From contig NZ_JBBYXK010000009.1 of assembly GCF_039655875.1 (NCBI RefSeq), positions 1 to 61,943 of the forward strand: DNA of 61,943 nt, given 5' to 3'. The notes under the pieces were generated by a model. The model was not told the origin of the DNA. It ran no database searches and saw only the letters and a program-made list of their open reading frames with translations. Both the position numbers and the translations under genes were made by a program. Origin of the DNA: Emcibacter sp. SYSU 3D8. GTDB lineage: Bacteria > Pseudomonadota > Alphaproteobacteria > SMXS01. Positions within the stretch are counted from its first letter, which is position 1. Every line of letters starts with the position of its first letter. Below, one piece after another: positions 16,541 to 26,008 of this stretch.

Positions 16541-16726
16541 TTGGCGCCCCCTGGGCGTCGTTCTCCCGGGGCCCGCCGTAAATCTCAAGCCGGTAGATCG
16601 AGGAACCAGAGCCCGTTCCTGGAACGTCACTCTCGCGGATTACATCGCCCTGGAAGCAGTGGTAAGGTTTTGGGTGGGCCTGCCCGTGGCAGGGGACGGC
16701 TGGCGTTGTTATCGACGGGTGTTCAG

Positions 16727-17221
16727 ATGTTTTCATTGCGTTTGTTCAGATATTTGATCCTCGCTGGCGGTACCGCGCTCGCCATGCTGCCCCACGGCGC
16801 CGAGGCCGAGCCTGGTCCTGCATATGAGGCCGCGGGCCTCAAGATAACGCCAAGGTCGGTCGTATCGCTGGAGAACGGACGCCAACTCCACGTCGTGGTG
16901 GTCGTCGAGAACATGTCGGGACAGGATGTTCGGGTGAGTGTCGGCGCCAACCAGGCCGGGACTTACGCGTTCGACGAAACCGGCGGCAAGTGGACGATGG
17001 CTGATCTCCCCACCGGTATCGCCAGCGGGTACGACGGATGTTCGTCAGGAACCGTCTTGCATGACGGCGAGGCGCGGCCGGTACTCTATCGGCTGCCGGG
17101 TTCTCAGCGGGGTGCCGCGCCAGCGACCATTACGTTCGGGACGTTCCTCTACCGATGCAGTGAGGGGAGGGATCTAGGGGTGCCGGTTTCAATTGACGGT
17201 ATACCGGTTCACGAGCAGTAA
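16727..17221 (+). CDS. Secreted hypothetical protein
   Basis: 164 residues beginning MFSLRLFRYLILAGGTALAM, a signal peptide with probable cleavage after GAEA. The mature part is beta-rich (RQLHVVVVVENMSGQDVRV) with two cysteines that could pair (GYDGCSSG and LYRCSEG). I do not recognise a family; it reads like a periplasmic beta-sandwich. An open frame extends upstream to 16541, but the signal peptide fixes the start. It ends just before an IS remnant, so its original downstream neighbour may be lost. Confidence 0.65.
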   Translation: MFSLRLFRYLILAGGTALAMLPHGAEAEPGPAYEAAGLKITPRSVVSLENGRQLHVVVVVENMSGQDVRVSVGANQAGTYAFDETGGKWTMADLPTGIASGYDGCSSGTVLHDGEARPVLYRLPGSQRGAAPATITFGTFLYRCSEGRDLGVPVSIDGIPVHEQ

Positions 17222-18118
17222 GAGTCTGACTCATAATGTTTGTGAGGTATATGAAGTGTTTGCGAGCCTGCGTGTCATGAGCTGGACGGAGGCGAGCAGG
17301 AGCCATTCGGTGGGGCTTTCGATGGTGGTCTCGAAGCCCTTGGCGGTGTCGGATCGCTTGATGGTTTCGAGCGTCCAGTCGCCTTTCCCCTCGAGCACGG
17401 TTTCGAGTTTCTCACCGGCACAGTCTCCATCGGCAAAGACATATCGCAACCAGGGGAAGCTGGCCCGAATGGAGGTCAGGACACCGGGCGCGCCGTCGCG
17501 GTCCTGGATGTCGGCGGCATGGACTACCACCGCGACCAGCAGACCCAGGGTGCCGGTCAGGATATGGCGCTTGCGGCCGTTGATCTTCTTGCCCGCGTCC
17601 CCCGGGTCCGGCTTCGCCGGCCCGAGGGCTGGCTGCCCCCCCGAGGGCCGCCGCTTTCGGTGGTTTTCACGCTCTGGCTGTCGATCACGCCGGCGCTGGG
17701 CGAGGCCTCCCGTCCAGCCGCCAGACGCACGGCCATCAGCAGCAGATGATTGACCGTGCTTCAAAGCCCGCTGTCGCGCCACGCATAGAAATAGCGCTGC
17801 ACCGTCGATACCGGCGGAAAGTCCCGGGGCAGCATCCGCCAGGGCTGACCGCTGCGCAGCACATAAAACACCCCGTTCATGATCACGCGGAGCGACCACC
17901 TGGGCGGTCGGCCCAACCTTGAGCGAGCCGGCATCAGCGGCTCAAGAACCGCCCATTCGGCGTCCGTCAAATCGCTTGAATAGCGCAGTCCCTTCCGCGC
18001 ATGCTTAGCACGGGTGATGTCGGTCCACATGTGGCTCTCCGTCGATGTCTCGCAACAGCGACTGAATCACAACGCACTGATATCTCTCAACTTCTTTTCG
18101 GGGCAGACACTAAGACCA
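17222..18118 (-). mobile_element. Degenerate IS5-family element, copy A
   Basis: The element encloses a broken transposase. Its right end, read on the minus strand, carries GTGTCTGCCCC and AAGTTGAG.GATATCAG, then GTTGTGATTC, all shared with the IS remnant at 51968. The left end GAGTCTGACTC is a plausible imperfect partner repeat. Exact ends and target duplication are not certain. Confidence 0.7.
17231..18030 (-). pseudogene. IS5-family transposase, frameshifted and internally deleted
   Basis: The first 89 codons (18030-17764) are an intact IS5 N-terminus starting MWTDITRAKHARKGLRYSSD with LTDAEWAVLEPLMP. The remainder continues in another frame with GKKINGRKRHILTGTLGLLV, HAADIQDRDGAPGVL and FPWLRYVFADGDCAGEKL. 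Between DTAKGFE and TTIESPTEWLLLAS about 25 residues that usually carry the last catalytic region are missing. Frameshift plus deletion make it non-functional, even if programmed frameshifting is allowed for. Confidence 0.85.
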
Positions 18119-18185
18119 ATTGCGCGCGGGCAATTATTCATGGCCTCAGGGACGAGGCATGGACCGGGCTGGGCTTGCGCGGAAT

Positions 18186-18243
18186 CTCGACACTCGCGGG
18201 GACGAGTATGTGCACTCGACACTCGCGGGGACGAGTATGTGCA
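18186..18243. repeat. Perfect 29-bp tandem duplication inside an IS remnant
   Basis: Two identical 29-nt units (18186-18214 and 18215-18243), each containing CACTCGCGGGGACGAGTATG, lie head to tail. They break the reading frame of the IS5 transposase fragment at 18265-18370. There are only two copies and no spacers, so it is not a CRISPR; replication slippage or IS decay explains it. Confidence 0.9.
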
Positions 18244-18264
18244 GGAGATGAATGCCTTGCCGAA

Positions 18265-18530
18265 GCAGAACTTTGAGCGCAACCCATTCCTCGTCGGTCA
18301 GGTCGCTCGGATACCGCTTCGTTTTCTTCTCGATGGCCACCATCCGGCCGCGTGTCGCTGTGTTCCACATCCACAGCTTGAATCACGACTCGGCGACCCC
18401 TTCAAGCCATTATCAAACAGCCTCTCAAAATCCTCGCCACGCCTCCCAAAAACTCCCTATCCGCGCCAGAAGAGAGAATCATCCCAAACCGTCGATGGTG
18501 AGACACTTTTTCAGCAGCCTGATAGGATCG
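18265..18530 (-). pseudogene. IS5-family 5' fragment, copy B
   Basis: From 18370 down, the frame starts MWNTATRGRMVAIEKK and has YPSDLTDEEWVALKVLL, the start of a second IS5-type transposase, then it is lost at the 29-bp duplication. Upstream of it (18420-18530) is the IS terminal region ending in AGACACTTTTTCAGCAGCCT. That region is clearly related to 36580-36682, so both are ends of the same IS type. Confidence 0.75.
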
Positions 18531-18572
18531 ATGCCTGAAATAAGGCTGGTAATCGTTTGACCGTATGGATAC

Positions 18573-19220
18573 TTGTTTAAGCTGGCCGTTGACCATCGAG
18601 TTAGGCGCAGCAATGCACCTGAGTGCGGTAGTATGGCGGATTGGGCAATGGCGGCACCAACCGTGTATTGGTGGCTTCGCCGCTTTGTCCGGCTGCTGTT
18701 ATTCCGCACCATCCACGACGTTGCCCTGATGACCGATCGCGAGCGGGTCGGGCGGGAAGCGTGTCCAACGGTAGGCGTGATCGACAGTCAGACTATCAAG
18801 GCGCCGATACTGCAAAAGCGCGGTTATGACGCAGGAAAGAAAGTCCTGCGCCGTAATCGACACACCGCCGTCGATACCGATGGCCGGGTGCTGATGGTCA
18901 ATTTCACTGTCGCCGACATCTCGGACACCGCCGGTGCCCACGCCATTGTCGCCGCCATCCGCAAGTGCTGGCAGTGGTTGAAGCGTCTCTTTGCCGACGG
19001 CGCCGATGACCGCACCCGCCTCGTCGACGCTGCTGCCTATCGGGACTTCGTCCTGGAGATCGTTAACTGGACCGACAAGCTACGAACAGCGTCTCGACGT
19101 CTCCGAGGCCATGCCCACATCGCTATCGAAAGCTTCATGGTTGCGCACGATCGCCCATCCATGAGCATTCTCAAACGGACTCTGAGACCGTTAGTGGAGT
19201 CTGCCTTGAAGGGGCGCTAA
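18573..19220 (+). pseudogene. Degenerate IS5-family transposase, copy C
   Basis: A 215-codon open frame retains parts of a DDE transposase: MTDRERVGREACPTVGVIDS, then KRGYDAGKKVLRRNRHTAVD and VADISDTAGAHAIVAA, and LFADGADDRT. The N-terminus is in a wrong frame before TVYWWLR and the C-terminal E-containing helix is scrambled (LKRTLRPLVESAL), so the enzyme is dead. With copies A and B it forms a 2-kb IS graveyard dividing the first polysaccharide genes from the main block. Confidence 0.75.
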
Positions 19221-19336
19221 GTCGCAGGGGCATGTCTTGGTGTGGCCTTCGACGGTGATAAATTTGGTCTCATGTGCAGCCGGAGTAAGGGCGGGTTGTC
19301 TTGGATATAAAAGTAGTTAATGCAGGTGGTAATAAG

Positions 19337-20800
19337 ATGTCCGCGCGCCCCACTTTGGTCCCGTCGGAATTGCCCAGCCAATTAGCGCGGCCGTCTATGA
19401 AGTATAAAGAGGTCTCACGCCGTTCATTGGAAGGTGCGTTGCCCATTGCAACCTGTCTATTTTTGCCCTTGGTACAGATTAAAGATTTATTTTATATTTA
19501 TGATATTGTAACAGTATACAGTATTTATAAGCTTGGATTTCCCTCGGTGCCTTACAGAGGTCGATCAATAGGAAACTCCGTAAGGCTCCTGGCCATCGCC
19601 GTATTGCTGGCAACCCTTTCGAGTCTCGTCCGCACTGGCTTTGAACTCCGGTCGATTATGTACTGTGCTCAGTATCTACTGGCGCTAATTTACTTCTACT
19701 GCCTATTCTCCAATATAGCTGCAGGCCGTTTGGATGGCAGTTTGCTTGCGGCATGGGTGATCAAGGGAGCGGTTCTTGCGGGCGCATTTGGAATCCTGCA
19801 CTTTGTGCTCCTTACGGTAGCACCATCCGCAGGTAACGCCCTATATAGGGGTTACCTCAGCCTTGCCGGATTTTCCGACCGCTTCTACCAGCTACGTTAT
19901 GTTGCCGGAGTGGAGAATACGGGCGTTATTCGCGCGTTGGGTACATGGGATGTCTCAACAACCTTTGGTGGTATGATGGTGCTGGCGAGTGCGTGGTTAT
20001 TATATGCAAAGCACATCACCAAGAGTGTACGTTATTCGGCTTTCATCCTTCTAAGCTTCGCTGTACTCGCATCAGGATCTCGGCATGCTTGGGTGATTGG
20101 ATTGATCGTGTTATTTGCGCTTGTCGAAGGAAGCCGGAGGTACAAATTATTCGTGGCATCATGTTTTGTGGGGGGGCTTGCCCTATGGGTGTTTCTTTCG
20201 GCGACGCCCGATGATCTTGGGGGCACCTCTTTCTCCAATCAAATTTACAACCGATTTGAGCGCACGGTATCCAGTGGGTTAGAAGATAGCTCAATTCAGT
20301 TGCGCTATGTAGATGGTACTTCAAATTTCCTGCTGTACATAATGAAAGATCCGAGCGTTCTGGTATTTGGATTTGGTTTGAATACAGATAAAATCTGGTT
20401 CCAATCAATGGATATAGCAGCGTTTGCGTCTGAGAGGATTGACAATTACAATTGGGGATTTGTATCAAATGGATGGTTGCTGATATTGAGAAACATGGGA
20501 ATATTAGGTTTTGTGGGCTTATTAGGTCTATTTTTGAGTATTAGACGACTTGGCCGTTCAGCGGTTGATGTGCCTCTATTGATTGCGGCACTTTTGATAT
20601 TGTCGGACAATTATGCGATCCAGGTTGCACGCTGCTTTTTTATGATATTGGCGTTTCTAGCTGTAATTGCTGGTGACGCGCTTTTCCGGCTGCAGAACCG
20701 AAAGAGAGTATATCCGGAATCATCAACGCACTCGCCTAGGTCAATGGGCAATAGTTCTGTCACCAAGCAAGAAAAACGTCGTTTGGATAGAAGAAGCTAG
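19337..20800 (+). CDS. O-antigen polymerase/ligase-like membrane protein (Wzy type)
   Basis: 487 residues from ATG 19337, preceded by AGGTGG; an ATG-like start at 19301 would add 12. At least ten hydrophobic segments span the protein (for example LLAIAVLLATLSSLV, AFILLSFAVLASGSRHAWVI, LLIAALLILSDN), and a large loop after about residue 275 holds FSNQIYNRFERTVSSGLED. This is the shape of Wzy polymerases and WaaL ligases; SGSRHAWV resembles the usual S-x-SR motif of the family. Base composition is visibly AT-richer than its neighbours, a sign of separate acquisition, as often seen for polymerases. Polymerase is preferred because GT genes follow. Confidence 0.7.
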   Translation: MSARPTLVPSELPSQLARPSMKYKEVSRRSLEGALPIATCLFLPLVQIKDLFYIYDIVTVYSIYKLGFPSVPYRGRSIGNSVRLLAIAVLLATLSSLVRTGFELRSIMYCAQYLLALIYFYCLFSNIAAGRLDGSLLAAWVIKGAVLAGAFGILHFVLLTVAPSAGNALYRGYLSLAGFSDRFYQLRYVAGVENTGVIRALGTWDVSTTFGGMMVLASAWLLYAKHITKSVRYSAFILLSFAVLASGSRHAWVIGLIVLFALVEGSRRYKLFVASCFVGGLALWVFLSATPDDLGGTSFSNQIYNRFERTVSSGLEDSSIQLRYVDGTSNFLLYIMKDPSVLVFGFGLNTDKIWFQSMDIAAFASERIDNYNWGFVSNGWLLILRNMGILGFVGLLGLFLSIRRLGRSAVDVPLLIAALLILSDNYAIQVARCFFMILAFLAVIAGDALFRLQNRKRVYPESSTHSPRSMGNSSVTKQEKRRLDRRS

Positions 20801-20810
20801 ACAATTGGTT

Positions 20811-21698
20811 ATGAGGCAGGAGACTCCGAAGATTCAATTGAGCGTTGTCGTCATCACGAAGGACGAGGAGAGTGATCTTCCTCGGTTTCTGGAAAACTTC
20901 CTCCCCATCGCTGATGAAATCGTCATCATCGATGACGGATCTACCGATCGGACCGAAGAAATCGCCCGCTCGGCCGGTCCAAGGGTGAAATTCTTTTCCT
21001 GTCGCCGCACTGCCGACGAGGGTTTTTGTGACCAGCGGCAAAAGGGCGTCCACTTCGCGCGGGGCGAATGGCTGCTGCAGGTCGATTGCGACATGCGGTT
21101 GACGCCAGAATTGGAGCGGGAGATTCGAACGGCGATCCAGTCGCCAAACAAGATCGCCTACTGCTATCGGCTGCATCAGTATTTCATGAACCACCCGGTT
21201 CGTTACGGCGGGTTCCAGTACTGGAATCAGCCCTGGCTGTCCCGGCGATCCCTGACGTCGTGGACACAGAGGGTGCATGAGCGGATCCATCTAGACGGAC
21301 CTGTCAGCGACATTGGCCAGCTCCAGGGCAGGATGGCCCACCTCAACGACACGGATTTTGCAGAAAGACTACGGAAGAACTATCAATACTCCCATTTGGA
21401 GGTGGAACGACTACTTGCCAAGGGAGAGACATTTCCCACCTACAAGGTCCTGTTCGTCCCACTGTGGCGCTTCATCCGTGCCTATTTACTGATGCGTGGC
21501 TTCCTTGACGGCCGCGTCGGCTTCATCTGGGCGCTTTACCAGTTCACAAGCAATACGACGGTCTACTACCTGGGTTGGGGGCGCCGTCATGGCGGCTCAC
21601 GCGAACGGAACGAAGCGCTGATCCGCGATGCGATGGAACGTCAGCCGACGTCGCGCAAGGATGGTCTCCCGCCATTGTCCGCACTGGGTCCCCAGTGA
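20811..21698 (+). CDS. Family 2 glycosyltransferase (WaaE/KdtX-like)
   Basis: 295 residues from ATG 20811, 10 nt after the polymerase stop. GT-A features: LSVVVITKDEESDLPRFLEN, EIVIIDDGSTDRTEEIA (DDGS), and the metal-binding acid pair in LLQVDCDMRLTPEL. The order and the FNYWNQPWLSRR-like middle resemble LPS-core beta-1,4-glucosyltransferases. It transfers a sugar from an NDP donor to the growing lipid-linked unit on the inner leaflet. The next gene overlaps by one base. The donor sugar is unknown. Confidence 0.85.
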   Translation: MRQETPKIQLSVVVITKDEESDLPRFLENFLPIADEIVIIDDGSTDRTEEIARSAGPRVKFFSCRRTADEGFCDQRQKGVHFARGEWLLQVDCDMRLTPELEREIRTAIQSPNKIAYCYRLHQYFMNHPVRYGGFQYWNQPWLSRRSLTSWTQRVHERIHLDGPVSDIGQLQGRMAHLNDTDFAERLRKNYQYSHLEVERLLAKGETFPTYKVLFVPLWRFIRAYLLMRGFLDGRVGFIWALYQFTSNTTVYYLGWGRRHGGSRERNEALIRDAMERQPTSRKDGLPPLSALGPQ

Positions 21699-22918
21699 TG
21701 CCATCCACCCATCTTCCCAGCCTGCTGTTTCATCGGGGAAACCGCTGGCAAGGCATGCTCCGAGGCAGCACGAATATTCTGGCGCAGCATTTCCTGCAGG
21801 CCGGCTATCCGGTCACCTGGCTCGGCCGCCCTTATCATGCGGGCCATGTGCTGTTTCAAAAGAACAATTCGCACGGATATCGCTTCGGTTCCCGCGTGGA
21901 GCGGTCCTCGGACGGCGCGCTGGAAATCCTGCCGTTCACCTTGGCGCCGATCATCAAGTCAGCGCGCCTTGGCGCTCGAGTGTGGGCGCAATCGGCCCGT
22001 CTCGGCTATCAGACTATCTGTCCTTCTCTGCCGCGGCTCATGGCCGAGGCGTCGCAACCGTCGCCGCGCATCATTTGGTCGACGGGCGGTGACGCTGACG
22101 GCCTGCTTCGGACCTTCCCCGACGCAAAGCGGATCGTCCAATGTGTCGACGTGTATGAAGCTTATGCCGGCCCCGCCCAAAATCTACTGGAACAACATGA
22201 CTACCGCGACGCGGATGCGATTGTGGCGATCGGCGAGGCACTGGCCCGCTATCTGGTGCGCGAACGCCAGGTGCCGCGCGACAAGATTACGGTGATCGGG
22301 CAGGGCGCTGATCTGGAGCTGTTTGCTACCCTCAAGCCGGAGCCGCCCGAGGTGGCGAACTGTCTGCGCCCGCGCCTGATCTGGGTCGGCCTGCTTGAGA
22401 AGGCGGATGCGACGCTCATGGAGGCGGCGCTGGCGGCGTTGCCAAACGGCGAGGGATCGCTTGTCCTACTGGGACCTGAAGCCGAGTGGGCGCGCCGCCT
22501 GGCGACGCACGACCAGCGAGTCCATGTAATTGGCCCACGGTCAGCGTCGGTTGTCGCCGCCTGCCTGCAGCACGCCGACGTCGGGCTGATGCTCTACGAC
22601 CGCAAGCGTGATCCGCGCCAGTACGAGGGGCAGAACCCGCTGAAACTTTACGAGATGGCGGCGGCGGGCCTGCCGATCATCTCGACCTCGCACGAGGAAT
22701 ATCGCTATGGGACAAACCCAGCACTGATCGCAGACACTACCGAAGAGGTGGCCGCGGCCATGCATAATGCGCTGGGGCTCCGGGACAAGCTGGCATGTGC
22801 ATCCCGGGAATTCGCTGGCGCCAATGGCTGGTCCGCGCGCTTCGTCCAAGCGCGGGCGCTCGTCCACGCGCTCCTTGAGGACCATGCGCCCGCAAGGCTC
22901 ACGGCCAGGGCGGTATGA
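21698..22918 (+). CDS. GT-B glycosyltransferase
   Basis: 406 residues; ATG 21698 shares its A with the previous TGA. The N-terminal half (LFHRGNRWQGM, then HFLQAGYPVTWLGRP) and the middle DADAIVAIGEALARYLV lead to a donor-binding region PKLIW-like RLIWVGLLEKAD and NPLKLYEMAAAGLPIIS, holding the EX7-type acid of group 1 enzymes. It resembles the glucuronosyltransferase type of GumK only in general fold. It probably adds one sugar of the repeat unit; donor and linkage cannot be told. Confidence 0.75.
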   Translation: MPSTHLPSLLFHRGNRWQGMLRGSTNILAQHFLQAGYPVTWLGRPYHAGHVLFQKNNSHGYRFGSRVERSSDGALEILPFTLAPIIKSARLGARVWAQSARLGYQTICPSLPRLMAEASQPSPRIIWSTGGDADGLLRTFPDAKRIVQCVDVYEAYAGPAQNLLEQHDYRDADAIVAIGEALARYLVRERQVPRDKITVIGQGADLELFATLKPEPPEVANCLRPRLIWVGLLEKADATLMEAALAALPNGEGSLVLLGPEAEWARRLATHDQRVHVIGPRSASVVAACLQHADVGLMLYDRKRDPRQYEGQNPLKLYEMAAAGLPIISTSHEEYRYGTNPALIADTTEEVAAAMHNALGLRDKLACASREFAGANGWSARFVQARALVHALLEDHAPARLTARAV

Positions 22919-23697
22919 CGATCATGCTGCAGGCCAAGCGCGCCATGGCATCGCTCCTGACGCACCGCATGGTCGGCGGCGTCATCGCCGCCGCGACGGG
23001 AAACCGAATCCCAGCCTTTGGCTTGAGGATTGACTCCAGCAATCCTCTGGTCAGTCCCGAAATCAAGGCCAAGCTGTTCTTCGGCATATACGAGTCGGCC
23101 GAGCGGCGCTTCGTCGCGCGCTATCTGCCCGGTGACGCCGACGTAGTCGAACTGGGGGCAAGCCTGGGTGTGCTGACCTCCATTATCCGCCGGCGCGTGT
23201 CGCAGCCGCGGCGGATCGTTGCGGTGGAGGCCAATCCGTTGTTGGCGCCCATTCTGCGTCGGACCTTGGAAGTGAATGGCTGCGACGCCAACGTGTTTGT
23301 CGAGGTTGCGGCGATCCATTATGGGCCGGAAGAGGAGGTTTCGTTCAGCGTCGGACGACACTCTACCGACGGCCGGGTAAGGCATGCAGCGGATGGCGGC
23401 GTGTCGGTGATCCGCACACCGACGGTCACGCTGTCGCGGATCCTGAGGCGACACCAAGTGAGGGACTTTTCCTTGATCGCCGACATCGAGGGCGCTGAAT
23501 GGGGCGTGATCGAGCATGATCTCGAAGCTGCCGCCGCCGCTAAAATCATTATCATCGAGCTGCACACATCCAGCGTAGGCGAGGATGCCGAGATCCTCTT
23601 GGGCCGATTGCTTGCAACCGGCAGGTTCGACCTCGTCGACCGCTATGGCAACAGCTGCGTCCTGCGGCCCCGTTCCACAAAGGGTCGGGCGGCCTGA
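22915..23697 (+). CDS. FkbM-family methyltransferase
   Basis: 260 residues, overlapping the previous gene by 4 nt. The SAM-binding motif is DVVELGASLGVLT with the motif II acid in IVAVEANPLLAPIL. LIADIEGAEWGVIEHD and KIIIIELH are typical of the FkbM family, which O-methylates sugars and polyketides. Within a chain of glycosyltransferases it probably caps or decorates a sugar of the repeat unit. Confidence 0.88.
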   Translation: MTIMLQAKRAMASLLTHRMVGGVIAAATGNRIPAFGLRIDSSNPLVSPEIKAKLFFGIYESAERRFVARYLPGDADVVELGASLGVLTSIIRRRVSQPRRIVAVEANPLLAPILRRTLEVNGCDANVFVEVAAIHYGPEEEVSFSVGRHSTDGRVRHAADGGVSVIRTPTVTLSRILRRHQVRDFSLIADIEGAEWGVIEHDLEAAAAAKIIIIELHTSSVGEDAEILLGRLLATGRFDLVDRYGNSCVLRPRSTKGRAA

Positions 23698-24857
23698 TGG
23701 GTAGGGAGCAGAAAGATGTGCGCCCGATCCCCGAGCGTTTGGCAGTGGCGGATCGCTTGCGGATAGTGATCTGCTATCCGCTGGTCAACGCCTACATGGC
23801 TGCGTGTTGGCGTGAACTGGCCGCGCGCGTTGGCGTGGACCTATTTGTCATCGGGTTCAAGCCGGAGGCGGGCGACCTTGTGGCGTTCACTACCGGCATC
23901 ATGGCGGGCGTGCCGTCCCGCCTGCTCGCCGGAGCCGAACGGCGCGAGGCCAAGGTCACCGCGGACCTGGTCGGCGAGCTTAGGCCCGACCTGTTGCTGA
24001 TCAGCGGCTGGTCCGAACCAGCGTTCCGGCCGCTCTACGCCGACAAGCGCCTGAAGGACGTGCCCAAAGTGCTGATGATGGACAACCAGTTGCGGCGGAC
24101 CCTGCGTCAATATGTGGGGCGGCTGGCGCTCAGGCCAATGCTGCGGCATGTCGACCACTTCTTCGTGACCGGCGAACGCGCCTGGCAGTACGCCAGGTTC
24201 CTCGGCATTGGTGAGGATCGAATCCAGCGCGGCGCGGTCTCCATCGACTATAAAGCATTGGCGCCTATCTATGACCAGCGTGTCGCCGGATTGGACGGCT
24301 GGCCGCGCAGCTTTTTCTTCGCTGGCAGATATCATCCGCGCAAGGCGATCGACCTCATGCTCGACGCCTATGGCCGTTACCGGGCGCGCCGCCCGGACGC
24401 TTGGCCGCTGGTCGCCGCAGGTATGGGCCCCATGGCGGGCGCTTTGGCCGGTCGCGAGGGCGTTACCGACCTGGGCTTTGTGGATCCGCACGCAATGCCG
24501 CTTCATTGGCGGGCCGCTGGCGTGTTTGTGATCCCCAGCCGATTCGATGCGTGGCCCTTGGTGATCGTCGAGGCCGCTGCCGCGGGCCTGCCCATCATCG
24601 CGAGCGAAGCATGCGGCTCGACTGTCGAAAATGTCCGACATTTCTATAACGGCCTGGTGATACCCACGGAGGACGTGGGCCGCCTTTGCGATGCGTTGCT
24701 GTGGATGCACGACAATGGCAACCGACTACCGGTCATGGGTGCTCGCTCCCGCAGCTTGGCAGCCGCCTATGGGGCCGACGTCTGGACCGACCGGGTGCTG
24801 GACATGGCCGCCCGGCTGGTGCCGGGAAAACGCGCTGCATCGGCAGGCCATCTATGA
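23697..24857 (+). CDS. Family 4 glycosyltransferase
   Basis: 386 residues, overlapping the previous stop by one base. The acceptor half has PDLLLISGWSEPAFRPLY and VPKVLMMDNQLRRTLRQ; the donor half has FFFAGRYHPRKAIDLML, LGFVDPHAMPLHWRAAGVF, and the EX7E-type motif in FDAWPLVIVEAAAAGLPIIA. All are hallmarks of GT4 retaining enzymes of the GT-B fold. It acts at the cytoplasmic face on the lipid-linked oligosaccharide. Sugar specificity is not readable. Confidence 0.88.
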   Translation: MGREQKDVRPIPERLAVADRLRIVICYPLVNAYMAACWRELAARVGVDLFVIGFKPEAGDLVAFTTGIMAGVPSRLLAGAERREAKVTADLVGELRPDLLLISGWSEPAFRPLYADKRLKDVPKVLMMDNQLRRTLRQYVGRLALRPMLRHVDHFFVTGERAWQYARFLGIGEDRIQRGAVSIDYKALAPIYDQRVAGLDGWPRSFFFAGRYHPRKAIDLMLDAYGRYRARRPDAWPLVAAGMGPMAGALAGREGVTDLGFVDPHAMPLHWRAAGVFVIPSRFDAWPLVIVEAAAAGLPIIASEACGSTVENVRHFYNGLVIPTEDVGRLCDALLWMHDNGNRLPVMGARSRSLAAAYGADVWTDRVLDMAARLVPGKRAASAGHL

Positions 24858-26008
24858 CGGGAAGGCTGAGCGTGGTTTTTGATGGCGTCGGCATCCGGGA
24901 TGGTGGTGGCGTTCGTCTGCTCGAACTCCTGGTCGAGCATCTTCCGGCATGCCGCCCCCAGTGGCACTGGGCCTTCTTCATGCTGCCTGAGACCGCGAAC
25001 AGCCTGGATCTTGGGCATGCCTCGCGGAAAGTGGAAGTCTTTGGTGTTACCGGTGCGGGCTGGTTGTCGCGAGCGCGCTGGCTGACCCGCGGCCTGGGCA
25101 AGGTGGTGCGGCAGCGGCATGCCGACGTTGTCTTGAGCTTTGCTAATTTGCCGCCCACCTGCTCGGCCGCGCCGGTAGTTATATTCCTGCAACAGATGAA
25201 GGCGCTGCAGAAGCCGTCCTCGTCCCGCCCCGGCGAGCGGCTGCGCCTGTTACTCATACGTGGCTATCTTAGGGCTAGTTTCCGGTTCGTCGCGCGCATC
25301 GTCGTGCAGAGTACCCATATGAAGGTTCTGCTGGACAAGTTCCTGCCCGGCGCCGCACGGCGCACGGTGGTAATTCCCAGTCCAGCCGCATCCGTGGCCT
25401 CGGGCGGGGCTGGGGGTCATGTCCTGAGTGTCCTGGCGGACGCCGGCCGGCCATGCGTGGCCTATATATCGTTGCCGCGAAGCCACAAGAATCATCTTGT
25501 CCTGGTGCGCGCCTTTGCCCACCTACGCCGGTCGATACCAACGGCCAGTCTCCTGCTGACAGTGCCGCGGCCCGGCAAAGGGGATGCAGTCACCGCTTCC
25601 ATCCATGCGGCGGCGCGCGACCTCGGCGTCGCCGATGGGATTATCTGGCTCGGCTCGATCACCGCGTCGGAGGTTGCAGCCGTTTATGGCACGGTTGAAC
25701 TGGCCGTGTTTCCGTCGATCAGCGAATCCTTCGGGCTGCCGTTGGCCGAGGCGCTGATGCAGGGATGCCCCGTCGCCGCATCCGACCTACCCTTCGCCCA
25801 CGAAATCCTGGGCGACGCGGGATCGTATTTCGATCCGGCGGACCCGGTCGCCATGGCAGGCACCATGGCGGTCCTTCTTGGTGATCCGCCGCTGCTGGCG
25901 GAGAAGCGAACCGCCAGCCTGGCGCGGGCGCACCGATTTGCGCCGGAGACGGCGGCGGAGCAACTGTGCGCCGTGCTCGAGGATGCGGCAGCCGGGGGGC
26001 GATTATGA
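24854..26008 (+). CDS. Family 4 glycosyltransferase
   Basis: 384 residues from ATG 24854, a 4-nt overlap with its neighbour (ATGA). Visible motifs: a GIRDGGGVRLLELLVEHLP loop at the N-terminus, ARIVVQSTHMKVLLDKF mid-protein, VAYISLPRSHKNHLVLVRAF for the donor lobe and SISESFGLPLAEALMQGCPV with both glutamates of EX7E. A retaining GT-B enzyme of the repeat-unit pathway. It stands in the middle of an unbroken coupled gene chain. Confidence 0.88.
   Translation: MTGRLSVVFDGVGIRDGGGVRLLELLVEHLPACRPQWHWAFFMLPETANSLDLGHASRKVEVFGVTGAGWLSRARWLTRGLGKVVRQRHADVVLSFANLPPTCSAAPVVIFLQQMKALQKPSSSRPGERLRLLLIRGYLRASFRFVARIVVQSTHMKVLLDKFLPGAARRTVVIPSPAASVASGGAGGHVLSVLADAGRPCVAYISLPRSHKNHLVLVRAFAHLRRSIPTASLLLTVPRPGKGDAVTASIHAAARDLGVADGIIWLGSITASEVAAVYGTVELAVFPSISESFGLPLAEALMQGCPVAASDLPFAHEILGDAGSYFDPADPVAMAGTMAVLLGDPPLLAEKRTASLARAHRFAPETAAEQLCAVLEDAAAGGRL

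Noticed and set aside
17519-17749. Plus-strand frames across the IS at 17.2-18.1 kb
   Set aside because: They lie opposite recognisable transposase segments.
18186-18243. Tandem 29-bp units as a CRISPR start
   Set aside because: Only two directly adjoining copies, no spacers, no cas genes.
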